Made by a program: the position numbers and the translations under genes. A DNA stretch of 8,550 nucleotides from contig DAOMFV010000176.1 of the NCBI GenBank assembly GCA_035430005.1, forward strand, positions 1 to 8,550. Reading direction: 5' to 3'. How positions within the stretch are numbered: position 1 is the first letter of the stretch; each line of letters begins with the position of its first letter. Shown piece after piece: positions 1-6,613 of the stretch. The notes below the pieces were generated by a model, which did no database searches, was not told where the DNA came from, and was given only the letters and a program-made list of their open reading frames with translations. This DNA is from JAEUIE01 sp035430005. Its GTDB lineage: Bacteria; Planctomycetota; Planctomycetia; Gemmatales; HRBIN36.

Positions 1-23
1 GCATTCCAAAGGAATGATATAAA

Positions 24-86
24 TGTACACTTAATAACATGCAATACTGTACAGTAATCTTTTAATCTGTTCATCAGTGTACAGTG
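24..86. repeat. Three TGTACA-centred near-palindromes, candidate operator array
   Basis: The core TGTACA occurs at 24-29, 48-53 and 78-83, with centre-to-centre distances of 24 and 30 bp. The middle copy lies in a perfect 12-bp palindrome, TACTGTACAGTA (45-56). The first (AAATGTACACTT, 21-32) and third (CAGTGTACAGTG, 75-86) are each palindromic except for one base pair. Repeated dyads of this size upstream of a gene are typical of binding sites for a dimeric helix-turn-helix repressor or activator. I cannot match the core to a named regulator with confidence. Confidence 0.5.
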
Positions 87-163
87 CGTTTCTCTTCGTT
101 TTGCCTATCTACAAGGACGCCCGTTTGGGATACTATGAACACCATTGCAAAACCCCGCCTCAT

Positions 164-180
164 GATTCTCGCTGAGAATC
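164..180 (+). promoter_or_regulatory. Start-proximal hairpin covering the weak ribosome binding site of the DUF1501 gene
   Basis: GATTCTC (164-170) and GAGAATC (174-180) form a perfect 7-bp stem around the loop GCT. The only Shine-Dalgarno-like purines before the ATG at 185 (GAGA, 174-177) are inside the 3' arm, so the folded mRNA would hide them. A short open frame starting at 135 runs through the hairpin and stops at 186-188, so ribosomes translating it could melt the stem. This control is inferred; the stem itself is plain in the sequence. Confidence 0.35.
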
Positions 181-184
181 GCTC

Positions 185-1621
185 ATGACACTAACGCCAG
201 CATGCCGAGGTTTCTTCGAATCGTCCCCGATGGGGCGCCGGGAGTTTCTGCGCGCAGGATCGCTCAGTTTGATAGGTTTGTCGTTGCCAAGCCTGCTAAA
301 GGGCCAGCAGGCGGCATCAGCAGGCAATCTCAACGTCAAAGTACCAAAGAAATCCGCCAAGGCATGTATCCTGCTCTTCATGTGGGGCGGGCCGGCTCAG
401 CAGGATACTTGGGACCCCAAACCCAACGCCCCGGCTGAGTATCGTGGGGAGTTCAAGCCGATCCGCACCAAGGTGCCGGGCATTCAGATCTGCGAGCACT
501 TGCCTAAGCTCGCTCAGCGGATGGATAAGCTGGCTCTGATTCGCTCGATGACGCATGGAGATGTCAATCACACGACTGCAACCCATGAACTCCTGACCGG
601 CCATCCCTTGCCACGCCAGGGAGCGAAGCTGAATGAAGATTGGCCCCATATCGGTTCGGTGTTGACAAAGCTGGGAAAAGGCAAAGCACCGCTGCCTGCT
701 TTTGTTTCCATGATGCCTAAAGTCTTAAAGGATCCAGCACCTCGATTCGTTGAAGAATCACATGGGCAAGGGGCAGGCTGGCTGGGGCAACTCTATCAGC
801 CGATGCGTATTGATGGCGATGCCAGCGCCGCCGATTACAAAGTGGCTGACTTTACACTCCGTGCTGATGTGCCCGCGGCTCAGTTTGAACGTCGTCGAGA
901 ATTGTTAGGTCAGATTGAAAAACAAGTGCATGGCCTGGAGCATGATCTGCCATTTCAAGCGATGAATATGCACTATGAAAACGCTCTTTCCATTCTGACC
1001 AAGCCTGAGGTGACAGCTGCTTTTGACTTAAGCAGGGAAGACCCCAAGCTCCGTGAACGCTACGGCATGAACATGCATGGGCAAGCAGTGTTGCAGGCAC
1101 GGCGACTGGTCGAAGCGGGAGTGCCACTCGTCACGGTGTTCTGGCAGAACGATGGGCTCACCAACGTCTCGGTCTATTGGGATACCCACAGCCGCAACTT
1201 CATCGATTTGAAAACGCGACTCTGCCCTACTACTGATCAGGCTTTTTCGGCACTCCTCGATGACCTGGAACTGCGGGGCATGCTCGATGAGACGCTCGTC
1301 GTCTGGACCGGTGAAATGGGGCGGACACCGAGAGTCGGTCAATCCGTCGTCGGAGGAGCTGGGGCAGGCCGTGATGGACGTGACCATTGGGCACAAGTCT
1401 TCACCAGCGTCATGGCCGGCGGCGGCATTCGTGGCGGTATCGTGCACGGGGCTAGCGACAAGTTTGCGGCTCAGCCGGTACTCGATCCTACCTCACCGGC
1501 CGATCTGGTGGCGACGATCTACCATTGCCTCGGCATCGATCCGACCACACAAATCATGGATATGCTTCAAAGGCCGCATCCTTTAACGTCCGGGAAGATC
1601 ATCGAATCGATCCTGGCATGA
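185..1621 (+). CDS. DUF1501 domain-containing protein, Tat-exported
   Basis: This 478-aa protein belongs to the DUF1501 family, which is strongly expanded in planctomycetes and distantly related to the alkaline phosphatase/sulfatase fold; its substrate is unknown. The N-terminus carries a twin-arginine signal (GRREFLRAG, Arg18-Arg19) and a hydrophobic stretch to about residue 38, so export across the cytoplasmic membrane in folded form is expected. Family hallmarks visible in order are the MWGGPAQQDTWDPKP block (about 66-80), SMTHGDVNHTTATHELLTGH (about 121-140), and near the C-terminus GEMGRTP followed by GRDHW. The more usual form of that motif is GEFGRTP. Length is normal for the family. 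The ATG at 185 gives the N-terminal Cys-Arg-Gly segment often seen before the RR motif; an alternative ATG at 230 would place the RR at residues 3-4. DUF1501 genes are commonly paired with DUF1549/DUF1553 genes, but none is visible here. Confidence 0.93.
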   Translation: MTLTPACRGFFESSPMGRREFLRAGSLSLIGLSLPSLLKGQQAASAGNLNVKVPKKSAKACILLFMWGGPAQQDTWDPKPNAPAEYRGEFKPIRTKVPGIQICEHLPKLAQRMDKLALIRSMTHGDVNHTTATHELLTGHPLPRQGAKLNEDWPHIGSVLTKLGKGKAPLPAFVSMMPKVLKDPAPRFVEESHGQGAGWLGQLYQPMRIDGDASAADYKVADFTLRADVPAAQFERRRELLGQIEKQVHGLEHDLPFQAMNMHYENALSILTKPEVTAAFDLSREDPKLRERYGMNMHGQAVLQARRLVEAGVPLVTVFWQNDGLTNVSVYWDTHSRNFIDLKTRLCPTTDQAFSALLDDLELRGMLDETLVVWTGEMGRTPRVGQSVVGGAGAGRDGRDHWAQVFTSVMAGGGIRGGIVHGASDKFAAQPVLDPTSPADLVATIYHCLGIDPTTQIMDMLQRPHPLTSGKIIESILA

Positions 1622-1632
1622 GATTAGAAGAT

Positions 1633-1651
1633 CTGATCAGTGGCTGGTCAG
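1633..1651. terminator. Hairpin between convergent genes, possible terminator
   Basis: CTGATCAG (1633-1640), loop TGG and CTGGTCAG (1644-1651) form an 8-bp stem with one G-T wobble in the 40-base gap between two convergent genes. There is no T-run on the plus strand. On the minus strand the stem is followed by the weakly T-rich ATCTTCT, so it may serve the YkgJ-type gene better. It lacks a classical U-tract, so confidence is low. Confidence 0.3.
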
Positions 1652-1661
1652 GATGCATTGC

Positions 1662-1991
1662 TCAAAAGTCGTTGTTGATCAAGGCTTTCAGCGGTTCCAT
1701 GCCATTCCTGTTACGCGCTTCCTGACATTGACTACTGCCCGCCTGGAACTCACGGCAGATGTTTGGTCGTGTGGTGTAGATGGTGCAACGCTGGTTCATA
1801 TCGAGGAAACAACAGGCCTGATGAAACGGTAACGGGAACAGGCAGTAGGGATGTTGTTTGTCATCAGAAAGTTGCAGCGATTCAAGAGCAATCCTTGACT
1901 CGCGCCGGGCATCTGCTTCGCTGACAAAAATGGGAAAGGTTTGGCAACAAGCGCCGCATCCATCACACTCAAAGATTGGTAGGAGCGCCAT
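1662..1991 (-). CDS. YkgJ-family cysteine cluster protein (putative zinc/iron chelating)
   Basis: This small protein of 109 aa, counted from the ATG at 1991, has the YkgJ/CxxCxxCC signature: CDGCGACC near the N-terminus (about residues 9-16), then ACCFLD and CTIYTTRPNICREF in the middle, and a final Cys (SSQC). The pattern of eight or so cysteines fits the UPF0153/YkgJ family, which is thought to bind Zn or an Fe-S cluster; the biochemical role is unknown. The frame stays open to a TTG at 2057, but the extra 22 residues have no family resemblance and MALLPIFECDGCGACC is a natural family N-terminus, so I chose 1991. I see no Shine-Dalgarno sequence before either start. The gene is convergent with the DUF1501 gene and stands alone on its strand. 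Confidence 0.85.
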   Translation of the reverse strand: MALLPIFECDGCGACCQTFPIFVSEADARRESRIALESLQLSDDKQHPYCLFPLPFHQACCFLDMNQRCTIYTTRPNICREFQAGSSQCQEARNRNGMEPLKALINNDF

Positions 1992-2067
1992 TTGAAACTT
2001 GACTTGAGGAAACCACAAAAAGCTGCAATTAGACTGCTGCTGGAAAGCCAGGTACAAACCAGCGAAG

Positions 2068-2170
2068 AAAGGGGAGGTTTATTAGTCGCTCTGTATATCA
2101 TAGGTAGATTCCTGATTTTCTGTAGTATCACTCTAAAAGGCTTGAATGCCACTGGTTGTTCCTCCCCTTT
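2068..2170. repeat. 10-bp perfect inverted repeat, arms 83 bases apart
   Basis: AAAGGGGAGG at 2068-2077 is the exact reverse complement of CCTCCCCTTT at 2161-2170. The arms are widely spaced, so a simple hairpin would have an 83-base loop. Each arm reads as a strong Shine-Dalgarno-like sequence on one strand: plus for the left arm, minus for the right arm. No recognisable gene follows either one. It may be chance, a protein-binding pair, or a structural element in a leader RNA. Confidence 0.3.
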
Positions 2171-2209
2171 ACTAACTGTTGTGTGGGATTGCCTAAGTAA
2201 GCTGGCTCC

Positions 2210-2233
2210 AAAAAAAACCTGCTACCAAGCAGG
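2210..2233 (-). terminator. Intrinsic terminator, minus strand only
   Basis: Read on the minus strand, CCTGCT (2233-2228), loop TGGT and AGCAGG (2223-2218) form a perfect 6-bp GC-rich stem followed at once by eight T residues (2217-2210). That is a textbook Rho-independent terminator. On the plus strand the A-run precedes the stem and no T-run follows, so it does not work in that direction. No minus-strand gene ends here: the nearest minus-strand gene starts 218 bases downstream, at 1991. It therefore terminates either a small RNA or a leader transcript. Confidence 0.7.
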
Positions 2234-2402
2234 GAATGCAACCCGCCCCACAATACTTAATTCTGGCCGTCGTGTTGATGGTTAGTAAGAATACTTCAAC
2301 TTTTGTTACAGTAGTAAGTAGATCGCAAGCTACGAAGACCACGGTATTTACAGCGATGCATCTGTTACTGAAGCATTTCTCCTTCCTGTCGAGGTCGAAT
2401 CG

Positions 2403-3407
2403 ATGAATACGAGACTTCCTATCGATCAAGTCGACAAGTCCGACTATATCTCCACCGGCCACTTGCCCACGCCTGATGTGGTGAGAGCATTGGTGAACGA
2501 AGTGCATCATCGCTATCAGTCAAATACCGAAGGGCAGAACTCCCAAGTTTACCCGGCTTTGGCGCGAGTGCCCGGTCAACTCTTTGGCGTGTGTATCGTC
2601 GGAACGAGCGGCAGCATTTATTCCGCCGGCGATGCCGAGCATGAATTCTCCATCATGAGCGTGTCCAAGCCGTTCCTGTTTGCGCTGATTTGTCAGCAGA
2701 TCGGTGTGGAAGAGGCTCGGCTCAAGCTCGGTGTCAATGCTACCGGCCTTTCCTTCAACTCGCTGGCAGCCATCGAGCAAAGCGGCGATGGGCGAACGAA
2801 CCCGATGGTCAATTCGGGAGCGATTGCCACCACGAGCCTGACGCCCGGCGAGACGATGGAAGCCAGGTGGCGGTTCATTCATGAGGGCTTGTCTCAGTTC
2901 GCCGGACGCACGCTGCCACTCAATGAAGAAGTCTACGCCTCCGCTTCGGAGACCAACTTCCGCAACCAGAGCATTGCCCGGTTGCTACAGAGTTACGGTG
3001 CGATCTACATGGATCCGTCGCAGGCGACCGATCTCTACACCAAGCAATGTTCGCTGAACGTCAGTGCCAAAGACCTGGCGGTGATGGGGGCGACCCTTGC
3101 CGATGGCGGTGTTAACCCCCTCACCAAGAAGCGTGTTGTGGACGGTTCCATCTGCCACTACGCCCTGGCTGTGATGGCTACCGCCGGGCTGTACGAGACT
3201 TCAGGCAACTGGCTCTACGAGATCGGCCTGCCGGGCAAGAGCGGCATTGGCGGAGGGATTGTCACCGTCTCGCCGGGTAAAGGTGGGCTGGGGACGTTTG
3301 CTCCGCCACTCGATAAGGCCGGCAACAGTGTCAAGGGGCAACTGGCAGCCAAGTTTCTATCGCAGCGGCTTGGGCTTGATCTCTTTGCTTCCAAACCGGA
3401 TGCTTGA
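2403..3407 (+). CDS. glsA: Glutaminase (serine-dependent, beta-lactamase fold)
   Basis: This enzyme hydrolyses L-glutamine to L-glutamate and ammonia in the cytoplasm. The 334-aa sequence matches the glutaminase family throughout. It has the catalytic SxxK motif S86-V-S-K89, the NSGAI block with Asn137, Asn188 in FRNQS, Tyr212 in DLYTKQCS, Tyr264 in AGLYETSG, and the GKSGIGGGI glycine loop with Ser280. Tyr50 in VYPALARV aligns with the substrate-pocket tyrosine. The position of the substrate-binding Glu of human GLS (Glu381, in a SER motif) appears to be Ala181 here (SASETNFRN), which may be a subfamily trait. It is slightly longer at the N-terminus than the roughly 310-aa E. coli enzymes. 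A GAGG Shine-Dalgarno at 2391-2394, 8 bases before the ATG, supports this start. It is the first gene of a plus-strand operon with two transporter genes. Confidence 0.95.
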   Translation: MNTRLPIDQVDKSDYISTGHLPTPDVVRALVNEVHHRYQSNTEGQNSQVYPALARVPGQLFGVCIVGTSGSIYSAGDAEHEFSIMSVSKPFLFALICQQIGVEEARLKLGVNATGLSFNSLAAIEQSGDGRTNPMVNSGAIATTSLTPGETMEARWRFIHEGLSQFAGRTLPLNEEVYASASETNFRNQSIARLLQSYGAIYMDPSQATDLYTKQCSLNVSAKDLAVMGATLADGGVNPLTKKRVVDGSICHYALAVMATAGLYETSGNWLYEIGLPGKSGIGGGIVTVSPGKGGLGTFAPPLDKAGNSVKGQLAAKFLSQRLGLDLFASKPDA

Positions 3408-3434
3408 GAGCAGAGGCCCAAGTTACACATAAAA

Positions 3435-3438
3435 GGAG
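3435..3438 (+). promoter_or_regulatory. Ribosome binding site supporting a TTG start
   Basis: GGAG at 3435-3438, inside AAAAGGAGAG, lies 9 bases before the TTG at 3448. No ATG or GTG is suitably placed to start the same frame, and the conserved hydrophobic N-terminus begins directly after the TTG, so this site fixes the unusual start. Confidence 0.7.
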
Positions 3439-3447
3439 AGAGACGCC

Positions 3448-5265
3448 TTGAGTCCTGTAGTGCTCACTTTCACTATTGTTGCCGCGGTCGTGGTGCTTTT
3501 CATCTGGGACATTTTCCCCGTTGTTATTGTAGCGCTCGGCACGGCACTGGCACTCTACTTCACCGGTGTTCTCAGCTTGAGTGAAGCCCTTTCGGGAATG
3601 GGCGATAACACGGTGCTGTTCATCGCCTCGCTGTTTGTGGTCAGTGCCGGGCTGGACGCGACTGGCGTTACTACATGGGCAGGGCAGATACTCATCGCCC
3701 GTGCCGGGAAGAGCCGAGCACGCTTGCTGATTCTAATCATGCTCATGGTGGCTGTACTGGCTGCGCTGATCAACATCAACGGCGCGGTGCCGGCGCTGCT
3801 GCCCGTCGTTGTGGTAATGGCACTTCGGCTGGGTCAGCCGACTTCACAGTTGATGATGCCGCTGGCCTTTGCCGCCAGCGCCGGGTCGCTGCTGGCTCTC
3901 ACGGGCACGCCGGTCAACGTCATCATCTCCGAGCAGGCCATAAAATCGACGGGTGCTGGGTTTGGTTACTTCGAGTTCGCGATCGCCGGCATCCCATGTC
4001 TGGTGGGCTGCATTCTTATTACGGTGTTCTTCGGAAAGAAGCTGTTGCCTCATCGCAACGGGGCTTCGATGCCAGCTGATCTCAGCAAGCATGCCCTGAC
4101 GCTGGTCGAGCACTATCGCATCTCCGATGGGGTCTTCCAACTCAAGGTACGAGCCGGATCGCCTCTGATTGGCACACTGGCAGTAGGTCTGAAGCTGGAC
4201 GACTATCCAGGCATGTCGCTGATCCGCATTCAGGATGGCGGCAAGGGTGGCCCGCTTGAACAGCGCGGGTTGGCCGAGGGAGATCGACTGATTGTGCGCG
4301 GAGACGCTGCGACTGCCGCCAAGCTCGCCACCGACAAAACCCTCGCTTTCCGTTCTGAAGATGCCCCGGAGGGCAACATTACCGATACGCTCTTCAACAG
4401 CGATTCGGGACTGGCTGAGGTCATCATTCCTCCCCGTTCCGCCATGATTGGGCAAAAGGTGTTTCCCGGAATGGTGACCGAGAGCGGCGATCTCATCATT
4501 CTTGCCGTTCAGCGGCAGGGAGAAGTCTACAACACCCAGGAAGCGATACTGGCAGCGGGTGATACTCTACTACTACAGGGCACCTGGAAAGGCTTGGACA
4601 AGAACCTCAGCGACCCTGAAGTGCTGGTCGTTGATTCCCCGGAACTGGTTCGTCGGCAGGCTATCCCGATGGGACCCGGTTCCAAACAGGCGGTGGCCAT
4701 ACTTGTCGTTCTGGTGGCTCTTCTGGCTACCGGTCTGGTGCCGGCTGTCGTAGCCGGGCTTCTGGCTGCATGTGCCATGGTCGTATTCCGTGTCCTGACC
4801 GTAGACCAGGCCTATCGTGCCATCAATTGGACCACGGTCATCCTCATCGGTGCAATGACTCCGCTTTCATTGGCTATGCGCAACAGCGGGGCAGCGGAGT
4901 TATTGGCGGATCATTTGGTCAAGCTTGTCGGTGATGCCGGCCCTTATGCACTTCTCACCGGGCTCTTTGTGCTTACCGCCATCCTGGGGCAGTTGATCAG
5001 CAACACTGCCACGGCTTTGATTATTATCCCCATCGCCGTGACTGCTGCCGCGGATCTGCACATCTCGGCCCGGCCGGTGCTCATGAGCGTTTGCGTGGCT
5101 GCCGCTGCCTCGTTCCTGACTCCCGTGGCCACGCCCGTGAACCTCATTGTGATGGGGCCGGGAGGATATCGCTTCGGAGAATACTGGAAACTCGGCCTGC
5201 CGATGTTACTATGGTTCTTCATTGTTTCGGTATTCCTTGTACCGCTTGTCTGGCCGTTCCATTAA
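3448..5265 (+). CDS. SLC13/DASS-family permease with two internal RCK_C (TrkA-C) domains
   Basis: This 605-aa inner-membrane transporter belongs to the ion transporter superfamily that includes SLC13/DASS anion and dicarboxylate carriers. The N-terminal membrane half spans about residues 1-200 (hydrophobic segments near 4-40, 54-72, 91-125, 135-160 and 176-196). A cytoplasmic insert at about 215-400 contains two RCK_C/TrkA-C-like units, each with the AGSPLIG...L/PPRSAMIGQKV start and the GDxLIVRG/GDTLLLQG end. The second membrane half spans about 413-602. Paired re-entrant motifs are visible: TGTPVNVIIS (152-161), LISNTATALIIIP (516-528) and TPVATPVNLIVMGPG (558-572). The first-half counterpart of SNT reads ININGA, not SNT/SNN. 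Substrate cannot be read from the sequence; a carboxylate or inorganic anion is likely. The RCK_C units suggest gating by a small ligand. The start is TTG. It lies 40 bases after the glutaminase gene and 12 before the exporter gene, so co-transcription is likely. Confidence 0.9.
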   Translation: MSPVVLTFTIVAAVVVLFIWDIFPVVIVALGTALALYFTGVLSLSEALSGMGDNTVLFIASLFVVSAGLDATGVTTWAGQILIARAGKSRARLLILIMLMVAVLAALININGAVPALLPVVVVMALRLGQPTSQLMMPLAFAASAGSLLALTGTPVNVIISEQAIKSTGAGFGYFEFAIAGIPCLVGCILITVFFGKKLLPHRNGASMPADLSKHALTLVEHYRISDGVFQLKVRAGSPLIGTLAVGLKLDDYPGMSLIRIQDGGKGGPLEQRGLAEGDRLIVRGDAATAAKLATDKTLAFRSEDAPEGNITDTLFNSDSGLAEVIIPPRSAMIGQKVFPGMVTESGDLIILAVQRQGEVYNTQEAILAAGDTLLLQGTWKGLDKNLSDPEVLVVDSPELVRRQAIPMGPGSKQAVAILVVLVALLATGLVPAVVAGLLAACAMVVFRVLTVDQAYRAINWTTVILIGAMTPLSLAMRNSGAAELLADHLVKLVGDAGPYALLTGLFVLTAILGQLISNTATALIIIPIAVTAAADLHISARPVLMSVCVAAAASFLTPVATPVNLIVMGPGGYRFGEYWKLGLPMLLWFFIVSVFLVPLVWPFH

Positions 5266-5270
5266 GGGAG
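5266..5270 (+). promoter_or_regulatory. Ribosome binding site deciding the exporter start
   Basis: GGGAG at 5266-5270 directly follows the TAA stop of the permease gene. It is 7 bases from the ATG at 5278 but only 4 from the adjacent in-frame GTG at 5275, which favours the ATG. Confidence 0.6.
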
Positions 5271-5277
5271 CCTTGTG

Positions 5278-6600
5278 ATGAACAACGAGGCTCAAGCCCG
5301 GCCACCAGCCCAACCGGTTGACTACAAGTCTGCCCTGGAGTTCATGTTCAGGCTCGGGCAGGCCTACATCGGTTGCGGCGAGCAGACAGCTACCGTCGAA
5401 TTGCTTCTGCGTCGCATCGCCACTACTTATGGCTTGCGACGTTCCCGCGTGGTGGCCTTTCCCACAGCCATCTTCATCAGCGTACACGACGGCCAAGAAG
5501 AACGGATAACCCTGGCTGAAGGCCCTACTCAAACCCTGCGTCTCGATCAAATCGCCGACGTGTATCACCTGGGTGCTGCCGCCCAGCGGGGTCAGGTCAC
5601 TCCCCAGGAAGGGCTGGAGCAGCTCAATACCATCCTGAAGACCAAAGCCCGTTTCGGCGTTGTTGGTGCCATTGCCGGTTACACGGTCTTGTCAATCGGG
5701 TTGGCTCTCGTGTTAATGCCGACGTATGTCAACATTCTGGCGGCGATGGTTCTTGGTACGCTGGTCGGGGCAATCAAGGCATTCAATCGCAATCGGCCAC
5801 TGCTGTCGGTACCCATGCCGGTGGTGGCTGCGACGCTGGTCTCAGCACTGGTGTTCATAGGGCTGAAATACGGCCTGCCCGTTGAGCCGTTGCATGCACT
5901 GATACCGCCTCTGGTGGCGTTCCTGCCAGGCGGCATGCTGACCCTGGGCATGGTCGAACTGGCCTACGGAGATATGGTCAGCGGTTCCAGCAGGCTCATC
6001 GCCGGTTGGGTGCAACTTATCCTGCTGGTGTTCGGGCTCGCTGCGGGAGCGGCGTTCGTCGGCTACAGCTCAGAAAACCTGGTGGAAGCCAGTAAGGTGG
6101 TGCCTTTAGTCATTCCAGAGCCTTGGGCCGCCTGGGCCGGGGTTATCGTCTTCGGCGTGGGAGCCTTCCTGCATTTCTCCGCTCCACGCCGTTCACTCGG
6201 GTGGATGTTGCTGGTGCTACTGCTGGCTTATGCCGCTCAGCAACTGACCATCGACACGTTTAACAAGGGAGGCAGCGGCTTCTTCGGCATGCTGGTGGCT
6301 ACACCGCTGGGCTATCTCATTCAGTTACGGTTCAAAGGACCGCCTGCGATGGTGACCTTCCTGCCCAGCTTCTGGCTGATGGTGCCAGGGGCGATGGGAC
6401 TGCTCAGCCTTAAGCAGATTCTGAGCAATAGAGATGCCGGGATCGACAGCCTGATCTCGGTGATCTTTGCTGTGGCTGCCATCGCACTTGGCACGCTGGT
6501 GGGTGCATCGCTCTACAAGTGGCTCACCGAGCGGTTCGGCTGGTGGCAGCTACAGATCAGTCGGGTGGGAACCTATTTCAGCAGCAGGAACAAGCGGTAG
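5278..6600 (+). CDS. Threonine/serine exporter (ThrE) family protein
   Basis: This 440-aa membrane protein resembles the ThrE family, whose founding member exports L-threonine and L-serine from Corynebacterium glutamicum. A soluble N-terminal region (about 1-122) includes LGQAYIGCGEQTATVELLLRR, typical of the DUF1212 start. It is followed by hydrophobic segments at about 125-147, 152-168, 180-197, 205-225, 240-262, 284-300, 307-322, 334-350, 364-380 and 390-412. Family-like motifs are PPLVAFLPGGMLTLGMVELA with GDMVSGSSRL (about 210-240) in the first half, and FLPSFWLMVPGAMGLLSL (about 361-378) in the ThrE_2 half. Both halves sit in one chain, as in the C. glutamicum protein. In some bacteria they are split into two genes. 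The ORF also opens at GTG 5275, but spacing from GGGAG favours ATG 5278. It is the last gene of the glutaminase operon, which suggests export of an amino acid linked to that pathway; the substrate is unproven. Confidence 0.88.
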   Translation: MNNEAQARPPAQPVDYKSALEFMFRLGQAYIGCGEQTATVELLLRRIATTYGLRRSRVVAFPTAIFISVHDGQEERITLAEGPTQTLRLDQIADVYHLGAAAQRGQVTPQEGLEQLNTILKTKARFGVVGAIAGYTVLSIGLALVLMPTYVNILAAMVLGTLVGAIKAFNRNRPLLSVPMPVVAATLVSALVFIGLKYGLPVEPLHALIPPLVAFLPGGMLTLGMVELAYGDMVSGSSRLIAGWVQLILLVFGLAAGAAFVGYSSENLVEASKVVPLVIPEPWAAWAGVIVFGVGAFLHFSAPRRSLGWMLLVLLLAYAAQQLTIDTFNKGGSGFFGMLVATPLGYLIQLRFKGPPAMVTFLPSFWLMVPGAMGLLSLKQILSNRDAGIDSLISVIFAVAAIALGTLVGASLYKWLTERFGWWQLQISRVGTYFSSRNKR

Positions 6601-6613
6601 TGGTTCCTGCAGT

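Larger units (their letters stand above)
1..184 (+). promoter_or_regulatory. Upstream regulatory region of the DUF1501 gene
   Basis: This AT-rich leader has no convincing gene of useful length. It starts with a small hairpin at 2-16 (CATTCC, loop AAA, GGAATG). Three copies of the palindromic core TGTACA follow at 24-29, 48-53 and 78-83, and a 7-bp hairpin lies at 164-180 just before the DUF1501 start. A 17-codon open frame (ATG at 135, stop TGA at 186-188) ends in an ATGA overlap with the ATG at 185. I could not identify a convincing -35/-10 pair. The clustered palindromes suggest a regulator-bound promoter region, but the regulator is not identifiable from the sequence. Confidence 0.45.
1992..2402. 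other. Intergenic region between divergent ykgJ-type and glutaminase genes
   Basis: This stretch of about 410 bases separates two divergently transcribed genes and must hold both promoters. I found no convincing -35/-10 pair on either strand and no gene. Structures I can support are a 10-bp inverted repeat (2068-2077 with 2161-2170) and a classical minus-strand intrinsic terminator (2210-2233). There is also a small dyad, TTAC-AGTA-GTAA, at 2306-2317, about 85 bases before the glutaminase start. The open frames here (for example minus strand 2152 to 1796) have no recognisable protein family. The region could contain a small minus-strand RNA. Confidence 0.5.

Noticed and set aside
1796..2152. 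A 118-codon minus-strand frame with a strong Shine-Dalgarno-like sequence before a GTG start.
   Set aside because: It overlaps the well-supported cysteine-cluster gene in another frame, is serine-rich without any family resemblance, and its good ribosome-binding match is one arm of an inverted repeat.
2193..2510. A 105-codon minus-strand frame crossing the glutaminase start.
   Set aside because: It runs through the strong minus-strand terminator and overlaps a conserved gene; the sequence matches no family.
3844..4455. A 203-codon minus-strand frame inside the permease gene.
   Set aside because: It is antisense to a well-supported coding region and has no recognisable motif; long shadow frames are common in G+C-rich genes.
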